A stretch of 64,000 nucleotides of DNA from Closterium sp. NIES-65 (GCA_948144175.1 CANXME010002538.1:1021501-1085500); one strand, 5' to 3'. Positions 1 to 10,692 are shown, counted from the first letter of the stretch. Notes: a model not told the origin generated them from the sequence alone. Translations and numbers: made by a program.

Positions 1-1125
1 CGACGGATTCCGTCTCGACTCGATGGCAACGAAGCAGAAAACGATAAGGCTGAAACACGCCATTGCGTGATTTCCTACAGAGCACAGCTGCCTTCGAAAT
101 TATAAGTTGTATGTAAAAATGTAAACTTAAACAGCAAGAGAGACGCAATGAGAAGTTAAAGGGCCTGTAAAATTGGGCAAGGCGTCAGAAAAATGGCCAT
201 AATAATGTAATTTCATCTGCATTTCTATATTTGAATTATATTTTGTTTAAAAAAAATGTTGCTTCCTATAAGGGGGTGTCAAGCTCATTCATTTACTGAT
301 CGTAAATTTCTTCAGTTACAACATTTTGCGTTGTAACACTGAGTTTTACAAAAATGCCAGACACGATTGGCTCCCATTCACGATAGACACACCTCCTGCA
401 CGTAGTTCGAATCGTGTGACGAACGTTACAGGAATCAGCGTGCGCATCGAACAATGGTACAGAAGCGCGCCCTGCCCACTACAGTGAGTGCCCATCGTAT
501 TGCGCACACGGTTTTGCCAGTCTCGCCTGACACTCGCCAAAACCAGTAGTGGAAGCGCTAGCTTGGCGAAAATTCAAACCCTTCAGTTGACGAGTGAGCC
601 GGTTAACTCGGTTTCCACGTGGCACTCGCACTGTTGAAGTCTGTGTGGGGGAATGAGTCCACACGCTAGATTTGACAAAAGGGTGGACTCGACACAGGTT
701 GCATTCGTTCATAGGTACGGTGATCAATTTTGAACCCCGTATCGTGAGGAGGTACTAAATTTCCCGAAATGAACGAGATGGATACGCCCTAATTATCAAT
801 CTCTCTACTACATTTGGAATGTGCTTCCGCAGTACACGCATTGTCTGTTTGAAAACGCGCAACGTAAAGCATGATTCGGTCACATGGCAAAAGTAGAACT
901 ATTTTGTTATAGCAATTGTCTCAATCGACGAACCGGCTCTCTGTGCTATAAGATCCTACCGCCCTTTGAACATCATGTTCTGCATAAATATGCTATTCAA
1001 CGACATGAACGACGTGGCTCAAATCACGGGCCGCAGCCGAAGACGGTTCTACAACGAGAAGTATCCCTCATGCCAACGACATTAGGGTTCCTGAGGAGAG
1101 TACTCTATAACGGTGGGAGCTGAAC
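1..1125. other. No recognisable gene
   Basis: Moderately AT-rich sequence with only short open frames on both strands. None of their translations matches a family I know, and I see no LTR, PBS or tandem array. I treat it as intergenic sequence or a decayed repeat. Confidence 0.5.
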
Positions 1126-1853
1126 TGTTGTGGTATCAGTGATCGTAGCTTGTGTTGTGTTCCCAATATTTGCTTGTTTCTCGAGCAACCTAGCAAGAGT
1201 TTCACTAGCAAAACGTGAATACAAAGTGTAGAATGCTCAGGAATTACAATGGTAAAGTGATTACATCTGGAACCTAGTAGCCTGGCGGCTAGGAAGGTCG
1301 ACCTCCAGCGCAGCAACAGGGTGACCTGCCAGCAGAGCATCGACGGTCTGCCAACGCAGCAGGGAGGCGGTTTGCCAACTCTGCAAGTCAACGACCTGCC
1401 AGCGCTGCGTCTGTGCAGCTTGCCAGCGCTGCAGCAAGGCGGCTAGCCAGCGTTGCAGATGCTCCACGTCGACCTCGTGATACCAGCCCAAGGTCGTCCT
1501 CGTCAAAGACTGTACTGGCGAAACTTGCACACCTGCCGTTTCACTGTCGAGCAACTTCCATCGACGAGTTCGACGTTGCTCGGTCGAACAGCGTCCGCCA
1601 AAACTAGCTCGGCAAGCAGTTCCCATTGACCAGCGCTCCTCGATGGGCCTTGTCGCCCCAGCACCTCGTGACAGGCTCGTCAGCCAGCGATGTCCGTCGA
1701 CGTCATCGTCCGGTTCTCGTCGAGCATGACTCCTGCTCGACCACAGCTCCTGTCGACCAGCGAGGGGCAACTCGAATACCACCCCGCCGTGCTCTCCGAG
1801 TCGACGCCGAGTTCGTCTTCGCTCAAGCGGGGGCGGGGCCTGTCTATTCAACA
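1126..1853 (-). repeat. Probable solo LTR of the RE6 family
   Basis: Read on the minus strand it starts TGTTGAATAG at 1853. It shares a GGCCCCG-rich block and a CGCTTG(A/G)GC block with the start of the RE6 3' LTR (44289 onward). Near its end it shares GCTAGGT...GATGTA and GTG(A/G)AACTCTTGCT with the RE6 LTR around 45990-46075. Both also carry the same 24-nt repeat. The far end near 1126 is uncertain, and I found no matching target-site duplication. The frequent GTCGAC motifs are typical of both copies. Confidence 0.55.
1296..1458 (-). repeat. 24-nt minisatellite inside the solo LTR
   Basis: About six imperfect 24-nt units on the minus strand, each containing a CTGC(A/T)(A/G)CG(C/T)TGGCA-like core. 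In one frame the units encode octapeptides with a Trp every eight residues (LQRWQ-like). The same array, more degenerate, lies at 45841-45983 in the RE6 3' LTR. The reading frame is probably incidental to an LTR repeat. Confidence 0.7.
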
Positions 1854-1919
1854 GCATTGATACAACATACAATGAAGTGTTTTCGAAGACGATACGACGA
1901 CAACTGATTGCCGTATGCT

Positions 1920-2045
1920 TGACAGAATGAACAAGAGTGAATGCACTAGGAAAGGGGTGGTACAAGAAAGAAAACCTAAAAATGTTGTACCCTATAGGAA
2001 CTACCCCACTACAGCCTAAACAGACTATAGCATATATGTTTGACA
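1920..2045 (-). repeat. RE1 3' LTR
   Basis: On the minus strand it runs from TGTCAAACAT to ATTCTGTCA, 126 bp. It contains the family core AGGCTGTAGTGGGGTAG followed by a GGGTACAAC block. The polypurine tract adjoins its right edge. The left boundary is set by analogy with the TTCTTAACA end of the 5' LTR and may be off by a few bases. Confidence 0.7.
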
Positions 2046-2062
2046 CACCCCCATAGGCAAAG
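2046..2062 (-). promoter_or_regulatory. RE1 polypurine tract
   Basis: Minus-strand CTTTGCCTATGGGGGTG directly precedes TGTCA of the 3' LTR. The same string precedes the 3' LTRs of RE2, RE3 and RE9, and a one-base variant (GGCTATGGGGGTG) precedes that of RE8, so it is the plus-strand priming site of the family. Confidence 0.75.
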
Positions 2063-2258
2063 TGGGGGAGAGCAAGGGGTCACAAGACCAGTCAAAAAAA
2101 GCAAAGCAAGCCCAGGGTGGATCACAACGTCACCACGCATTCTGACCACAAGCAGATGGTCACAAGGCCAGTTCACATGCAGAGTTGTACAACAGTGATC
2201 AAAACCTAGCAAGTGAACACATGCAGGTATAGATACATAGATCACAGTACAAGCAAAG

Positions 2259-2990
2259 TCAAGAAGTGAGCAAGTGAAGCAAGGTAGGCACAAGGCACAG
2301 AACAGTACAGAAATGCTGATGATCACAAGGCGGAAGTGCCTTCGTGAAGATATTAGCAGTGTTGGCCCAAGAGGCCACGTAAGCAAGACGAAGCTGACCT
2401 CGCTGCTGCAACTCTCGACCAAGAAAGTAGCGAAGAGCAATGTGCTTCGTTCAGTGCCCCAGTCTGTGCTCCTGACACAAGGCCACCATGGCCTTGTTTT
2501 CGACGCACAGAACTGGAGGAGAACAAGGCGGCTCTCCCAAGTCGGTCAGCAGGTGGGTGAGCCAGCGTAGCTCCTATGCACCCATGGCCCCTGCGTAGAT
2601 CTTAGCCTCACAGTTGGAGCTGAGGACAGAAGACGAGCGCGTAGAGCACCACGAAATAGAACAGGAGCCAAGGCTGAAGGTGTAACCCTGTGACGACCGC
2701 TACGTAGCCAAGTCGTCAACCCAAGAAACGTCTGCGTGACCAGTGAGGACAACTCGAGCCCGTCCTCCAAGCACTAGCCCCATGCCCGACGTACTGCACA
2801 AGTAGCGCATCACCCTCTTAGCAGCCTTCCAGTGCTCTGGTCGGTGTCTCTTGGGCGCAACGTAGCGTGCCAGGATGCTAAGAGGGTAAGCAAGGTCAGG
2901 TCGAGTGCAGGTCATCAGGTACATGAGGTAGCCCACAAGCTCTGGATATGGGCCACTCAGCTCTACGAACTCATGCGAAAGCAGAGCTGA
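2259..2990 (-). pseudogene. RE1 RNase H domain and RT C-terminus (broken)
   Basis: Minus-strand remnants match the copia RT/RNase H tail. They include YLMYLMTCTRPDLAY, then TGHADVSW (usually SDASW), then in a shifted frame EAKIY, the VLYVDNKA-like element and the ADVFTKALPP-like motif, ending in LLTS plus stop at 2259. There is a stop after the ADVSW region and a later nonsense codon, so no RNase H can be made. The Asp and Glu residues of the fold are only partly kept. RE3 (25863-27893) gives the intact-length comparison. Confidence 0.8.
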
Positions 2991-3035
2991 GAGCGAGTGA
3001 CCTGTAGGCAGAGGAGTGGGCTGTGGCGAGGAGTA

Positions 3036-4000
3036 CTAGAAGTTGAAGCGCTGAAGGACCTGCTGCACCATGTGTGACTGAGTCAAGGTAATGGTGCGCC
3101 GTGCTCTGTCCTGGGTGATCTGCAAGCCAAGATGGCTGCACAGCTCACCCAGGTATGTGCACGTGTGTCTCTTCTGTAGCTCCGACTTCACGTGGGCCAG
3201 TCCAGCAGTCAGAAGTGGCAAAGACCAAGTCGTCGACGTACACGAAGATGTAGAACGGCGGCAGCGAAGTGTCGGTGCGTAGAAAGAGCGACGGGTCATC
3301 AGTAGAAGGAGCGAACCCAAGAGCCGCAAGAGTCGTCCTCAGTGTGTCGTGCCACTCCCGAGGCGCGTGGCGGAGACCCTAGACTGGCCGCCGGAGGCTC
3401 CTCTGGGTACCTGCAGGAAACGACCCAGTGAAGCCAGGTGGGCGGTGCAGCCAGATCTCTTCGTGGAGGTTGCCCTGTAGGAAGGCTGTGCTGAAGTCAA
3501 GAGAGTGAAGCTCGTAGTCACGCTGAGCAGCGACGTGCAGTAGCACCCAAAAAGTGGTCATCTTTGGGGTAGGGGAGAAGGTCTGAAAGAAGTCAACTCC
3601 TTGTCGCTGACTGAAACCTCATGCAACGTAACGCGCCTTGAAGACAGGCGTAGATCGTGGCGGTCGCTTCACCCTGAAAATCCACAGGCCACTTTCGATG
3701 TTCGCCCCAGCTGGGGGAACCTCGTCGACGTAAGTGCCTGTGGACTTCCAGGAAGCCATCTCTGCGTCCATGGCTGTCTGCCACGGAGAAGAGCAGGGAC
3801 CCTCTATCGCCTCAGCATAAGAGCGTGGGGTCGGGATGTCTGGTGCATCCGGGTCTCCCTCAGGGGCAACCAGCATGGACACGAGATGAGGTAAAGCAGC
3901 AGCAAAGCACTGGAACTCCTCCTGCCTATCCTCAAGGACGTCCGTGCCAAGAGCACACCCACCCCCGACGGACGGAGGATAGACAGACTCACACTCAGCA
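3036..4000 (-). pseudogene. RE1 reverse transcriptase (broken)
   Basis: Minus-strand reading begins with MDAEMASWKSTGTY and WIFRVKRPP, the entry of the copia RT. It continues through ELHSLDFSTAFLQG (the catalytic-Asp motif A), REWHDTLRTTL, the YVDD box on a DDLVFAT background near 3222-3256, and LTQSHMVQQVLQRF at the end. A stop follows FKARYVA near 3618, another follows RRPV near 3378, and the YVDD part lies in a different frame from its neighbours. YVDD is retained at sequence level, but the domain cannot be translated whole. Confidence 0.8.
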
Positions 4001-5000
4001 ACAAGACTAGCGGCGCTGTCTAGACGACAGTGAGCAGCAAAGTCGACAAGCTCAGCAGCTAAGGCAGACGCAGCAATGGACTCAAAGGAAGGGTCAGTGA
4101 CAAGAGTGGCCAGGAGACGCGTGACAGCAGGACTGGCAGCACGAAGAGAGTCAGACTCCAGGTCAGCAAGAGCAGGAAGGGAGGACGCAGAAGGAGACGG
4201 CAGCGGGACACGCTGCGGAGCAGTGGAAGGACGCAGAGCCATCTGGTGCGTGCCAGGGACAGGAGGACGCTCACGTGGAGCATGACGACCAGTACGAACT
4301 ACGCTAACAGGCGACGCAGGACGAGACTCAAGCTCACGACGCTGTGTAAGACCTCCTGTCGGACAAGTGTAAGGAGAAGGAGTAGGCAGTGGGGAGGCCG
4401 GCTGTAACTGTGACTCGGACTGGACAGGCTGTGGACACTCTAAGGGAGGAGCAGGACCGGGAGAAGGCGGGAGACCAAGAACCTGCTGAAGGAGCAGAAC
4501 GAAGTACGGCCGCGGCCGCGCAGGGCCTCTAGAACCAGCAGAGACAACACCCACACCCCCAGCGTTAGCTCCAACTCCTGCAGCACCACCACCAGCTCCA
4601 GCAGCGCCAACTCCAGTACCCCAAGGAGCACCAGCTCCAGCAACACCGTCAGCGCCAGCACCTCCAGTAGGACGATCGCCAACGCCTCTAACTCCAACCC
4701 TTGCAGCACCACTAGCTCCAGCACCAGTAGCACCTCCAAGAGCTCCCGCTCTAGTAGCACCAGCACCTCCAGCAGCTCTAGTAGTACTTCCATTCCCAGC
4801 AGCTCCAGTATCGCCAGTTCGAGCACCTCCAGGACCAGTGGCTCCAGCACCTCCAGCGCCTACCCCAGGGTCGGCAGCCACACCAGCACCGGTAGCTCCA
4901 GCGCCCTCACCTCCAGCTCTAGCAGCACCCCTAGCTCCCACAGCACCACGTTGGCGGCGGCAGTGCCAAGAGTACCACTTACGCAACTACTGGGAAGAGT
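4001..5000 (-). pseudogene. RE1 INT-RT linker, Gly/Ala-rich then Pro-rich
   Basis: One minus-strand open frame (3619-4986) links the GGAEP repeat to RT. It holds a Gly/Ala-rich stretch, then [16 protein letters not shown], then a Ser/Pro-rich tract leading into ALGTDVLEDRQEEFQCFAAALPHL just before RT. The last part is strongly conserved in RE2, RE3 and RE4, so the linker is a real family feature and not noise. I know no function for it. It could be a tether or a proteolytic spacer between integrase and RT. Confidence 0.65.
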
Positions 5001-5310
5001 GAGCGCCCCTAGGCGCAAGACCCCCAAGCTCAGGACCTCCAAGCTGAGCACCGACAGGCACAGCACTCCCAGGCTCAGCACCCCTAGTCTCAGCACCCCA
5101 AGTCTCAGCACCCCCAGGCTCAGTACCCCCAGGCGCAGTACCCCCAGTCTCAGCGACCCCAGTCTCAGCACCCCCAGTCTCAGCACCCCCAGGCTCAGTA
5201 CCCCCAGGCGCAGTGCCCCCAGTCTCAGCACCCCTAGTCTCAGCACCCCCAGTCTCAGCACCCCCAAGCTCAGCACCTCCAGGCTCAGCACGCTCAGGCT
5301 CAGTACCTCG
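5001..5310 (-). repeat. RE1 15-bp (GGAEP)n coding minisatellite
   Basis: A tandem array of a 15-nt unit, GGGGGTGCTGAGCCT or close variants, read on the minus strand. It encodes [10 protein letters not shown] pentapeptides between integrase and the linker. Because the unit is a multiple of three, the other frames are also open and periodic (LGVLS-like), giving false ORFs on both strands. RE2 (14623-14850) and RE3 (21481-21725, 24881-25125) have arrays at the same place with different copy number and order. Confidence 0.85.
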
Positions 5311-6315
5311 CGCAGGACCAGAGTCGACAGCTACCTTGACAGGCTCGACCGGTTCTACCTGGGAAACACCTGAGTGAGCATGACCCTGGGGAGGTAGGGG
5401 GTCTACCGAAGCAGCACCTGGCGTGAGGAAGAGCGGCGGAGGGGGGAGCGGGGCAGTGCGGTAGGGGAAGAGACGGTAAAAGGGGACCGACACGGCGCGA
5501 GGTGGGGTGGTAAAACTGCCAGCCAAGCGCGTCAGGGACAAAGCCAAGGAAGACACAAGGAACGGTGCGGGAGGAGAGCTTGTCCGCGGACGTATACTGG
5601 ACAAAGGCACGAGATCCCCAGACCCCGAACACCTACGCATCGCCAACCTCTCCCGTCCAACGCAGTGTCGGCAAGGTCTCCAAAACGAAGACACGGGGCT
5701 AGAGGTTGAGCTGATGCGCGGCCACAGAAAATGGGGGGTAGCCGCATAGATCAAGGAAATACGAGCGACCTCCATGACCAAGCCAATGCGGCGCTCAGCA
5801 ACCCCATTCTGCTACGGAGAGGCCGGAAGCGTGAACGTCTGCTCAATGCTCTCCCCCTGACAGAAGGCTTTCAAGAGGCAGGAGGAAAACTCACCACCTC
5901 TGTCAGAGTGCAGTCGCAGGACGGGAAGGTCCGTGCGAAAGCGCCTCTCTAGCTGGAGACGGGTAGCGCGGATCCAAGGGATCAAGACATCTGGGACCTC
6001 TCCCTTGGTACACAAGGGGAAGACCGTGGTGTAACGCGTGTAGTCGTCAACTACCAGTAGGAAGTAGCACTCTCCGCCCTGTCCACGGACGCGGGCTGTG
6101 CCCCACACGTCCATGTGAAGGGTCTGCAGAGGAGCCTCCATCGGGGGGAACTCAGAGGAGTGAGGGGCGGCACGCTGCCGCCCCTCGACACAGGGAAGGC
6201 AGGGAGGGGAAGGGGACGGTGGCAGGGGAGGCAGTGACCTGGGGAGACCAAAGACAAGGTAACAGGAGTGCATGCCACGAAGGCGCTGCATCGAAGGGTG
6301 ACCAAGGCGGTGGTG
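5311..6315 (-). pseudogene. RE1 integrase (broken)
   Basis: Minus strand. The zinc-binding entry (HHRLGHPS, then CLPCVEG) follows a TGG-to-TGA nonsense codon at 6316. The core shows MDVWG (first catalytic Asp), FLLVVDDYTRY, RLHSDRGGEF (second Asp) and a third motif around ERR, just past a stop at 5812 that falls in the PQQNG segment. After HFLWP the frame shifts. The conserved VWGSRAFV and PGWQFYHPTSRRV block is read in a second frame (5300-5632) before the first frame resumes into the GGAEP repeat. RE2 and RE3 show the intact reading. Confidence 0.8.
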
Positions 6316-6798
6316 TCAGAGGACCGTCCGGTGCGACAAGGTGCGACACAAGCAGGGGGCGGACATCTGAGCTGACGTAGACACAGACACAACTACCTGA
6401 GGGGACTCAATGGTCAGTGTGTACAGGTCCGACCCCGGCTGCCGAGTGAAGGTAGCCAAGTGACGACCCGTCTGAGCACACGTGCAGTGTGTTACACGCT
6501 CATAGGCAGGGGTGAATTGGTGAACACTCGCGTCCTCGAGCGCGGAACCCGCCATCAAGTTCGTAGAGAACGAGGGGAGGTAAAGACCCGACAGTGTGCC
6601 GGACGGGACAGCAGGACAAAGGAGGACAGTGGTGGAGGTCGCAAGGACCGGACCCCTGGAGGGGTCAGCCATGGAGATAGCAGCAGGCCTAGGGAGCTGC
6701 TCGAGGGCAGTGCGGTCGCGAAAGAAACAGCGGGAAGCACCTGAGTCCAGTGTGAAGGTGTGTAGTGCCTCAGTAGACGCAGTACCTAAAGGCGCAGA
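6316..6798 (-). pseudogene. RE1 aspartic protease region
   Basis: Minus strand, in the same frame as gag but after an in-frame TAG near 6805. The catalytic motif is LDSGASRCFF at about 6720-6755, followed by MADPSRGPV and LSGLYLPSFSTNL, the typical end of the protease in this family. The frame ends at the 6316 nonsense codon just before the integrase zinc-binding motif. One residue change would reopen each stop, which suggests moderate age. Confidence 0.8.
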
Positions 6799-7992
6799 CT
6801 AACGAGCACCCGAAGCAGCAGACTCACCAGCACCTGGGGCAGCAGACGCACTAGCACCTAGAGCTGCAGCCTCACTGGTCTCAATGCCCGGGTCGGGCGG
6901 GACACATAGGTAACAGTCACCCTCAACACTAATATTCAATGCATGCATGGCACCAAGGATAACATCAAAGTCAAGAGCAAAGATATCAATGTTCTTTTTA
7001 AGCAGATCAGCCCAGCGGAGCAGCTCGGAGGCGTCAGGGAACTGTGCACGCCAGGCGTCGTCGAGACGGGAGAAGCAATGGAGCTGCGTGTGGGGCCTCC
7101 CACACGTCTGACCAGCGCGGTCACCTGTGCGGATGACATACGGGCAGGTACCTCCACCCCCAGACCCCCCATGCTGAGAGTACCACTCACGAAGCTGCTG
7201 GGGTGACAGGGTCTCGCCGAGATGCTGCTGCTGGCGTTGGACACCACCAGAACCTCCACGCTGCGCCAGTCCACCCCGACCACCACCCCCGCCGCCGCCA
7301 CCGCACCCACTGCCGCCACCACCACCACCTCCACCCCGGCCACCTCCACCAACGCTGTCGCCACCACCCCCGCCGCCGCCACTGACTCCTCCAGCCCCGC
7401 CACCACCCCCACCACCGCCACCGCCCCCACCGCCGCCACCGCCTCTACCACCGCCTCCCCCGCCGTCAACCCCACCACCCTTGCCCCCCTTGCCCCTACC
7501 GCCCTTGCGTCTCCCACTAGAAGCAGACGCAGCCCCAACTTCCTCAGCTCCAAGGTAGTCGACGGCAGCAGTAGAGGCGACTGAGGGGAGAAGGGGAACA
7601 CAGGAACACCCTTCAAAGAAGGGCGTGGGGGGGTCGTCGCGAGAGGCACCTACAACGATTATGCTAGCCTCAGCTGCAAGCAGGTGCTTCTCGAGCAGGT
7701 CAACAGTGAGCTCGGTGGGGCAGAGGGCGAGAAAGTGGTCCCTGACTGCGCGAAGAAAGTCTGGGAGACGGGTGACTAGGTGGTAGAGAGTGAGGTACAT
7801 CGGTGGGGGGTTCTTGGCAAGAAAATCAGCAGGAAGGGCGGCACGGTAGCGAGTGTCACTAGTGCGGAGGTGGGTAATGAGGTCAGCGACGGTGGGAAAG
7901 GCGGACAGATAGGGGAAAAGATAGGGCAGCGAGAGACGGCCGATCGTAGCAGAGGCAGTTGAGGAGTAGTGCGCGACTACAGCATCATACAT
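6799..7992 (-). pseudogene. RE1 gag, central and C-terminal part
   Basis: A 397-codon open frame on the minus strand. The order is YDAVVAHYSS and LPYLFPYL (helical capsid-like part), FLAKNPPPMYLTLYH, EKHLLAAEASI, FEGCSCVP, a Gly tract of more than 80 residues, then LSPQQLREWY. After that comes a Cys/His motif, C-X13-C-X3-H-X4-C, with the first Cys in GTCPYVIRTGD and the last in HTQLHCFSRL. A CYLC pair lies nearer the end. No CX2CX4HX4C knuckle is present. In this copy the C-run before MYLT is in frame, unlike RE2, RE3 and RE4. The frame ends at a TAG before protease. Confidence 0.8.
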
Positions 7993-7997
7993 TGCCT

Positions 7998-8276
7998 TCA
8001 GCTAAGCGAAGTGGGCTGACCAAAGTGGGTGCGTTCAGCTAACAGCAAGTGGTTGCAAACGGCTAGGCGAGCAGCAGCATCACGGGTGAGCCACTGTGAG
8101 CGGGTCGCACTGTCAGCTGTGTCGGGAGGGGCGAGAGAGGCGCCAGACGTGTGGCCAAACAACGAAACGCCGTCTCTAGAATCATTGAGTATAAACAGCT
8201 GTAAGTCATCGAGCCACGTATCGAACTCGATCGGACGGCCCTCATGATCGAATGTGAGAACGCTGAGAGTAGCCAT
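7998..8276 (-). pseudogene. RE1 gag N-terminal part
   Basis: Starts at the minus-strand ATG at 8276 with MATLSVLTFDHEGRPIEFD. I chose this ATG because RE3 and RE4 begin gag at the same codon and the sequence upstream is leader repeat. It continues with WLDDLQLFIL and DGVSLFGHTSGAS, then runs into a stop at 7998 after HFGQ because of a frameshift near 8010. Capsid-type gag of this family; no known catalytic role. Confidence 0.8.
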
Positions 8277-8529
8277 AGCAGACAGAGCAGGGTGGCGCGC
8301 GAGCAAGAGGGCAGCACGCAAGCAAGGACGGCGCGACGGGCAGGGCGGCGCGCAAGCGCTAGGGAAGCGCGCATGACAGGGCGGCACGCGGGTAGGGCAG
8401 GGCAGTGCGGTGGCCGGCAGGGCTGCTCGCGGGCAGGGCAAGGCGGCACGGCGCTAGCATGGCAGCACGGCGGGCAGGAGAGGGCGGCGCACGACCAGCA
8501 GGGCGGCGAAACGCGGGGCAGGGCCAAGC
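8277..8529 (-). repeat. RE1 leader, GC-rich
   Basis: Untranslated leader between the gag start and the CTG array. It is rich in GCGCGC, CCCTGCC and CGCCGTGC-like words read on the minus strand. The composition resembles the leaders of RE0 (10307-10460) and RE4 (30250-30610). No conserved ORF. Confidence 0.55.
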
Positions 8530-9050
8530 GCGCGTGGGCTATACTAGGGGCTGTAGCGGCAACAGCAAGGGCTGTAGTGGCAGCAGCAAGGGGTGTAGCA
8601 GCAGCAGCAGCAGGGCTGTAGTGGCAGGGGTAGGGCTGTAGCAGCAGCAGCAGGGCTGTAGCGGCAGCGGTAGGGCTGTAGCAGCAGCAGCAGCAAGGGC
8701 TGTAGCAGCAGTGGTAGGGCTGTAGCAGCAGCTGCTAGGGCTGTAGAAACAGCATCAAGGGCTGTAGCGGCAGCGGAAGGGCTGTAGCAGCAGCAACAAG
8801 GGCTGTAGCTGCAGAACCAGGGCTTTAGCTGCACTAGAAGGGCTGTAGCAGCAACAGCATGGGCTGTAGCAGCAACAGCACGGGCTGTAGCACCAGCAGC
8901 AGGGTTGTAGCAGCAGCGGTAGGGCTGCAGCAACAGCAACAAGGGCTGTAGCTACAGCAGTAGGGCTGTAGCAGCAGCACCAGGGCTATAACGGCAGCGG
9001 TAGGGCTGTAGCAGTAGCAACAAAGGCTGTAGCTGCAGCAGCAGTGCAAA
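8530..9050 (-). repeat. RE1 leader minisatellite, CTGTAGCAGCAG type
   Basis: A long imperfect tandem array on the plus strand of GGGCTGTAGCAGCAGCA-like units of about 18-27 nt, with internal CAG triplet variation. It lies in the leader between PBS and gag. RE2 and RE3 also have arrays at this location but with unrelated unit sequences, so the position rather than the sequence is conserved. Confidence 0.85.
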
Positions 9051-9491
9051 GTGCAGGGCAGGGCGCTCCAGCACTAAGCAGTGTAGGCAGCAGCGCGAGT
9101 GCAGCAGGGCAACACGTAGGCACTCCTCGGCGGGCAGCAGCGCGCGACAGCAGCGGCGTGTTACAAAAGCGTCCGCGACACGCGGGGCAGCGAAGGCGCG
9201 CGACGCACGGGGCAGCGGTGGCGTGCGACGCGCGGGGCAGTGATGGCGCGCGACGCGCAGGGCAGGGGGAGTGCGTGACGTGCAGGGTAAGGGGAGCGCG
9301 CGACGCGCAGGGCAGGGGGAGCGCACGACGGGTGCCACTGACACGGGCTTAGGGGCGCGTGGCAGGCAGAAAAAAACAAAAAACGGCGCGCTAGAGGGGC
9401 GCACCACAGGCAGCGGAACGGGCAGCGGTAAGAGCAGGCCTGAAAAAAAAAAAAGTCAGTCCCTAAACAGGCGGTCCTAATGACCTAACGT
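9051..9491 (-). repeat. RE1 leader, GCGCGCGACG-type repeats
   Basis: The GC-rich first part of the leader. Short direct repeats of GCGCGACGCGCGGGGCAG-like units lie at 9160-9330, followed by an A-rich stretch at 9441-9455. No coding signal was seen. Confidence 0.7.
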
Positions 9492-9502
9492 GCTCTATAC
9501 CA
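9492..9502 (-). promoter_or_regulatory. RE1 primer-binding site
   Basis: Minus-strand TGGTATAGAGC lies immediately after the 5' LTR end (...CTTAACA). It matches the copia consensus TGGTATCAGAGC, complementary to the 3' end of initiator tRNA-Met, apart from a one-base loss. Confidence 0.75.
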
Positions 9503-9621
9503 TGTTAAGAAAATAGACTAAGTATGAGCATTAGGTCAACAAGGGTGGTACAAGAGAGTGCCGAGAAAATAGGTGTTCCTCCTAAGGCTAGGCCCACTAC
9601 ATCCTAGATGAATAATAAACA
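9503..9621 (-). repeat. RE1 5' LTR
   Basis: About 119 bp, read on the minus strand from TGTTTATTATTC to TTCTTAACA. It shares AGG(A/C)TGTAGTGGG and TCTTGTACCACCC with the 3' LTR but is otherwise well diverged. The outer boundary near 9621 is a best guess from the TG start. Confidence 0.55.
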
Positions 9622-10174
9622 TATGATTTGATGTATGGCGCTGCTCGACGATTTCCGCATCATATCCGAATGGTGACTTACCAGAGAGAGAGAGAGAGAG
9701 AAAAAAAAAAACGGTATTTTCTTTCGCTAATTTCATTCATCGCTCAATGGTCAGGGTATACCTCAATTTTCCTGAATAATACAATGGTATAATCGATTGG
9801 AATATCTCTGTTCCAAAGAATGTACACCTATACTCTCTTGAAAAAAATGCGAAAAACGTAAGGCCGAATATTTTCAATTTGGCTTGTCAAGCTAACATTA
9901 AACCTGATCTCGTTTAAACAATCAAGTGGTAGTTGTTTTTCTTGCTTGACAGATTTCAAACAAGGAGAAAGGAAACTCTTAGCAAAATGTACAAAGTCTT
10001 GTTGAATGTGTCGAGGCCTAACAAGCGTAGTTGAAGAACGAAATTGCCTTTCTGTCAAAGGAACTGCCTTTCTATCGAGCGATTATATTTAGTCTTGTCG
10101 AAGGCAAGGCAACCCTTTATATGACAAATATAGCTCCATTGAAGATGGAACAACCACGAGAAAAATGAGGAAGT
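9622..10174. other. Spacer between RE1 and RE0
   Basis: AT-richer, apparently non-transposon sequence with a (GA)n microsatellite and A-run at about 9683-9711. No ORF translates to a recognisable protein. It may be old host sequence into which RE0 and RE2 inserted. Confidence 0.5.
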
Positions 10175-10460
10175 TGTCAAACTTACATGTTGTATGTTGT
10201 GTAGGCTGTAGTGGGGTAGCCCATATGGGGTACAACCCAAATATAGGGTTAGTACTTGTACCCATCCTGCTGCTAATTCATTCATTCTTGCCTCTACATT
10301 TTAACATGGTTTCAGAGCAGGTCCTCCCTTAGGACCGTTTTGTGTGTGTGTGTATGTGCTTTTTTCTTTAGGCGGCCCACTGAATCGCGCTACCCCACAC
10401 GTCGCGCTGCCCGGTTGGAGCCGCGTGCCCTGCCTTGCCCGCATGCCGCTCGCCGCCGCA
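10175..10460 (+). mobile_element. RE0: truncated copia, 5' LTR plus leader only
   Basis: The LTR is 10175-10306 (132 bp, TGTCAAAC...TTTTAACA), with the family core GGCTGTAGTGGGGTAGCCC and the palindrome TAGCCCATATGGGGTA. A PBS, TGGTTTCAGAGC, starts at 10307. A GC-rich leader follows (CTGCCTTGCCCGC words like RE4) and stops near 10460. Gag and everything after it are missing. RE2 inserted about 100 bp downstream. Either a deletion remnant or an aborted insertion. Confidence 0.75.
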
Positions 10461-10558
10461 CGCCCTGCCCTGTGTTGAGTGCAATACCTGGTTTGCATGG
10501 CAACCTACCGCCTATTCGCCGATGGTAAAAGAAAATGGGGAGTCTTGTTTGAAGGTAA

Positions 10559-10692
10559 TGTCAGATTATTGTAGCTGATGCATGCTTTGTAGGCTACAGT
10601 GGGGTAGCCCATATGGGGTACAACCCAATTTGGGTTGGTACTTGTACTGTTTTTGTTTCATATTTCAACCATTCACGTTACCTATTCTGAGA
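10559..10692 (+). repeat. RE2 5' LTR
   Basis: 134 bp, TGTCAGATTATT...CCTATTCTGAGA. It contains the near-palindrome TAGCCCATATGGGGTA and GGTTGGTACTTGT. The end is fixed by the PBS on the inside and the GGTAA duplication on the outside. It ends in GA rather than the usual CA. Confidence 0.92.

Larger units (their letters stand above)
1920..9621 (-). mobile_element. RE1: short-LTR Ty1/copia retrotransposon, full-length but dead
   Basis: Minus-strand element with the order 5' LTR (9503-9621), PBS, repeat-rich leader, gag, protease, integrase, repeat spacer, RT, RNase H, PPT and 3' LTR (1920-2045). INT before RT identifies Ty1/copia. The gag start shares its N-terminus with RE4 (MATLS-(V/A)-L-(T/S)-FD). 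The coding region is broken by a frameshift near 8010, nonsense codons near 6805 and 6316, two shifts in the INT C-terminus, and several stops in RT and RH. The two LTRs share only scattered blocks, so this is an old copy. I could not settle a target-site duplication. Confidence 0.85.

Noticed and set aside
1261-2046. 261-codon minus-strand gene
   Set aside because: It overlaps the RE1 3' LTR and the GTCGAC-rich solo LTR. Its Trp-rich repeat comes from the 24-nt minisatellite.
4860-5373. CRISPR-like or silk-like repeat array
   Set aside because: Units are 15 nt, contiguous and without spacers, and encode GGAEP in the pol frame of RE1. It is a coding minisatellite.
10338-10360. TG microsatellite as a regulatory element
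   Set aside because: A short GT run inside the RE0 leader with no conserved counterpart in RE2 or RE3.
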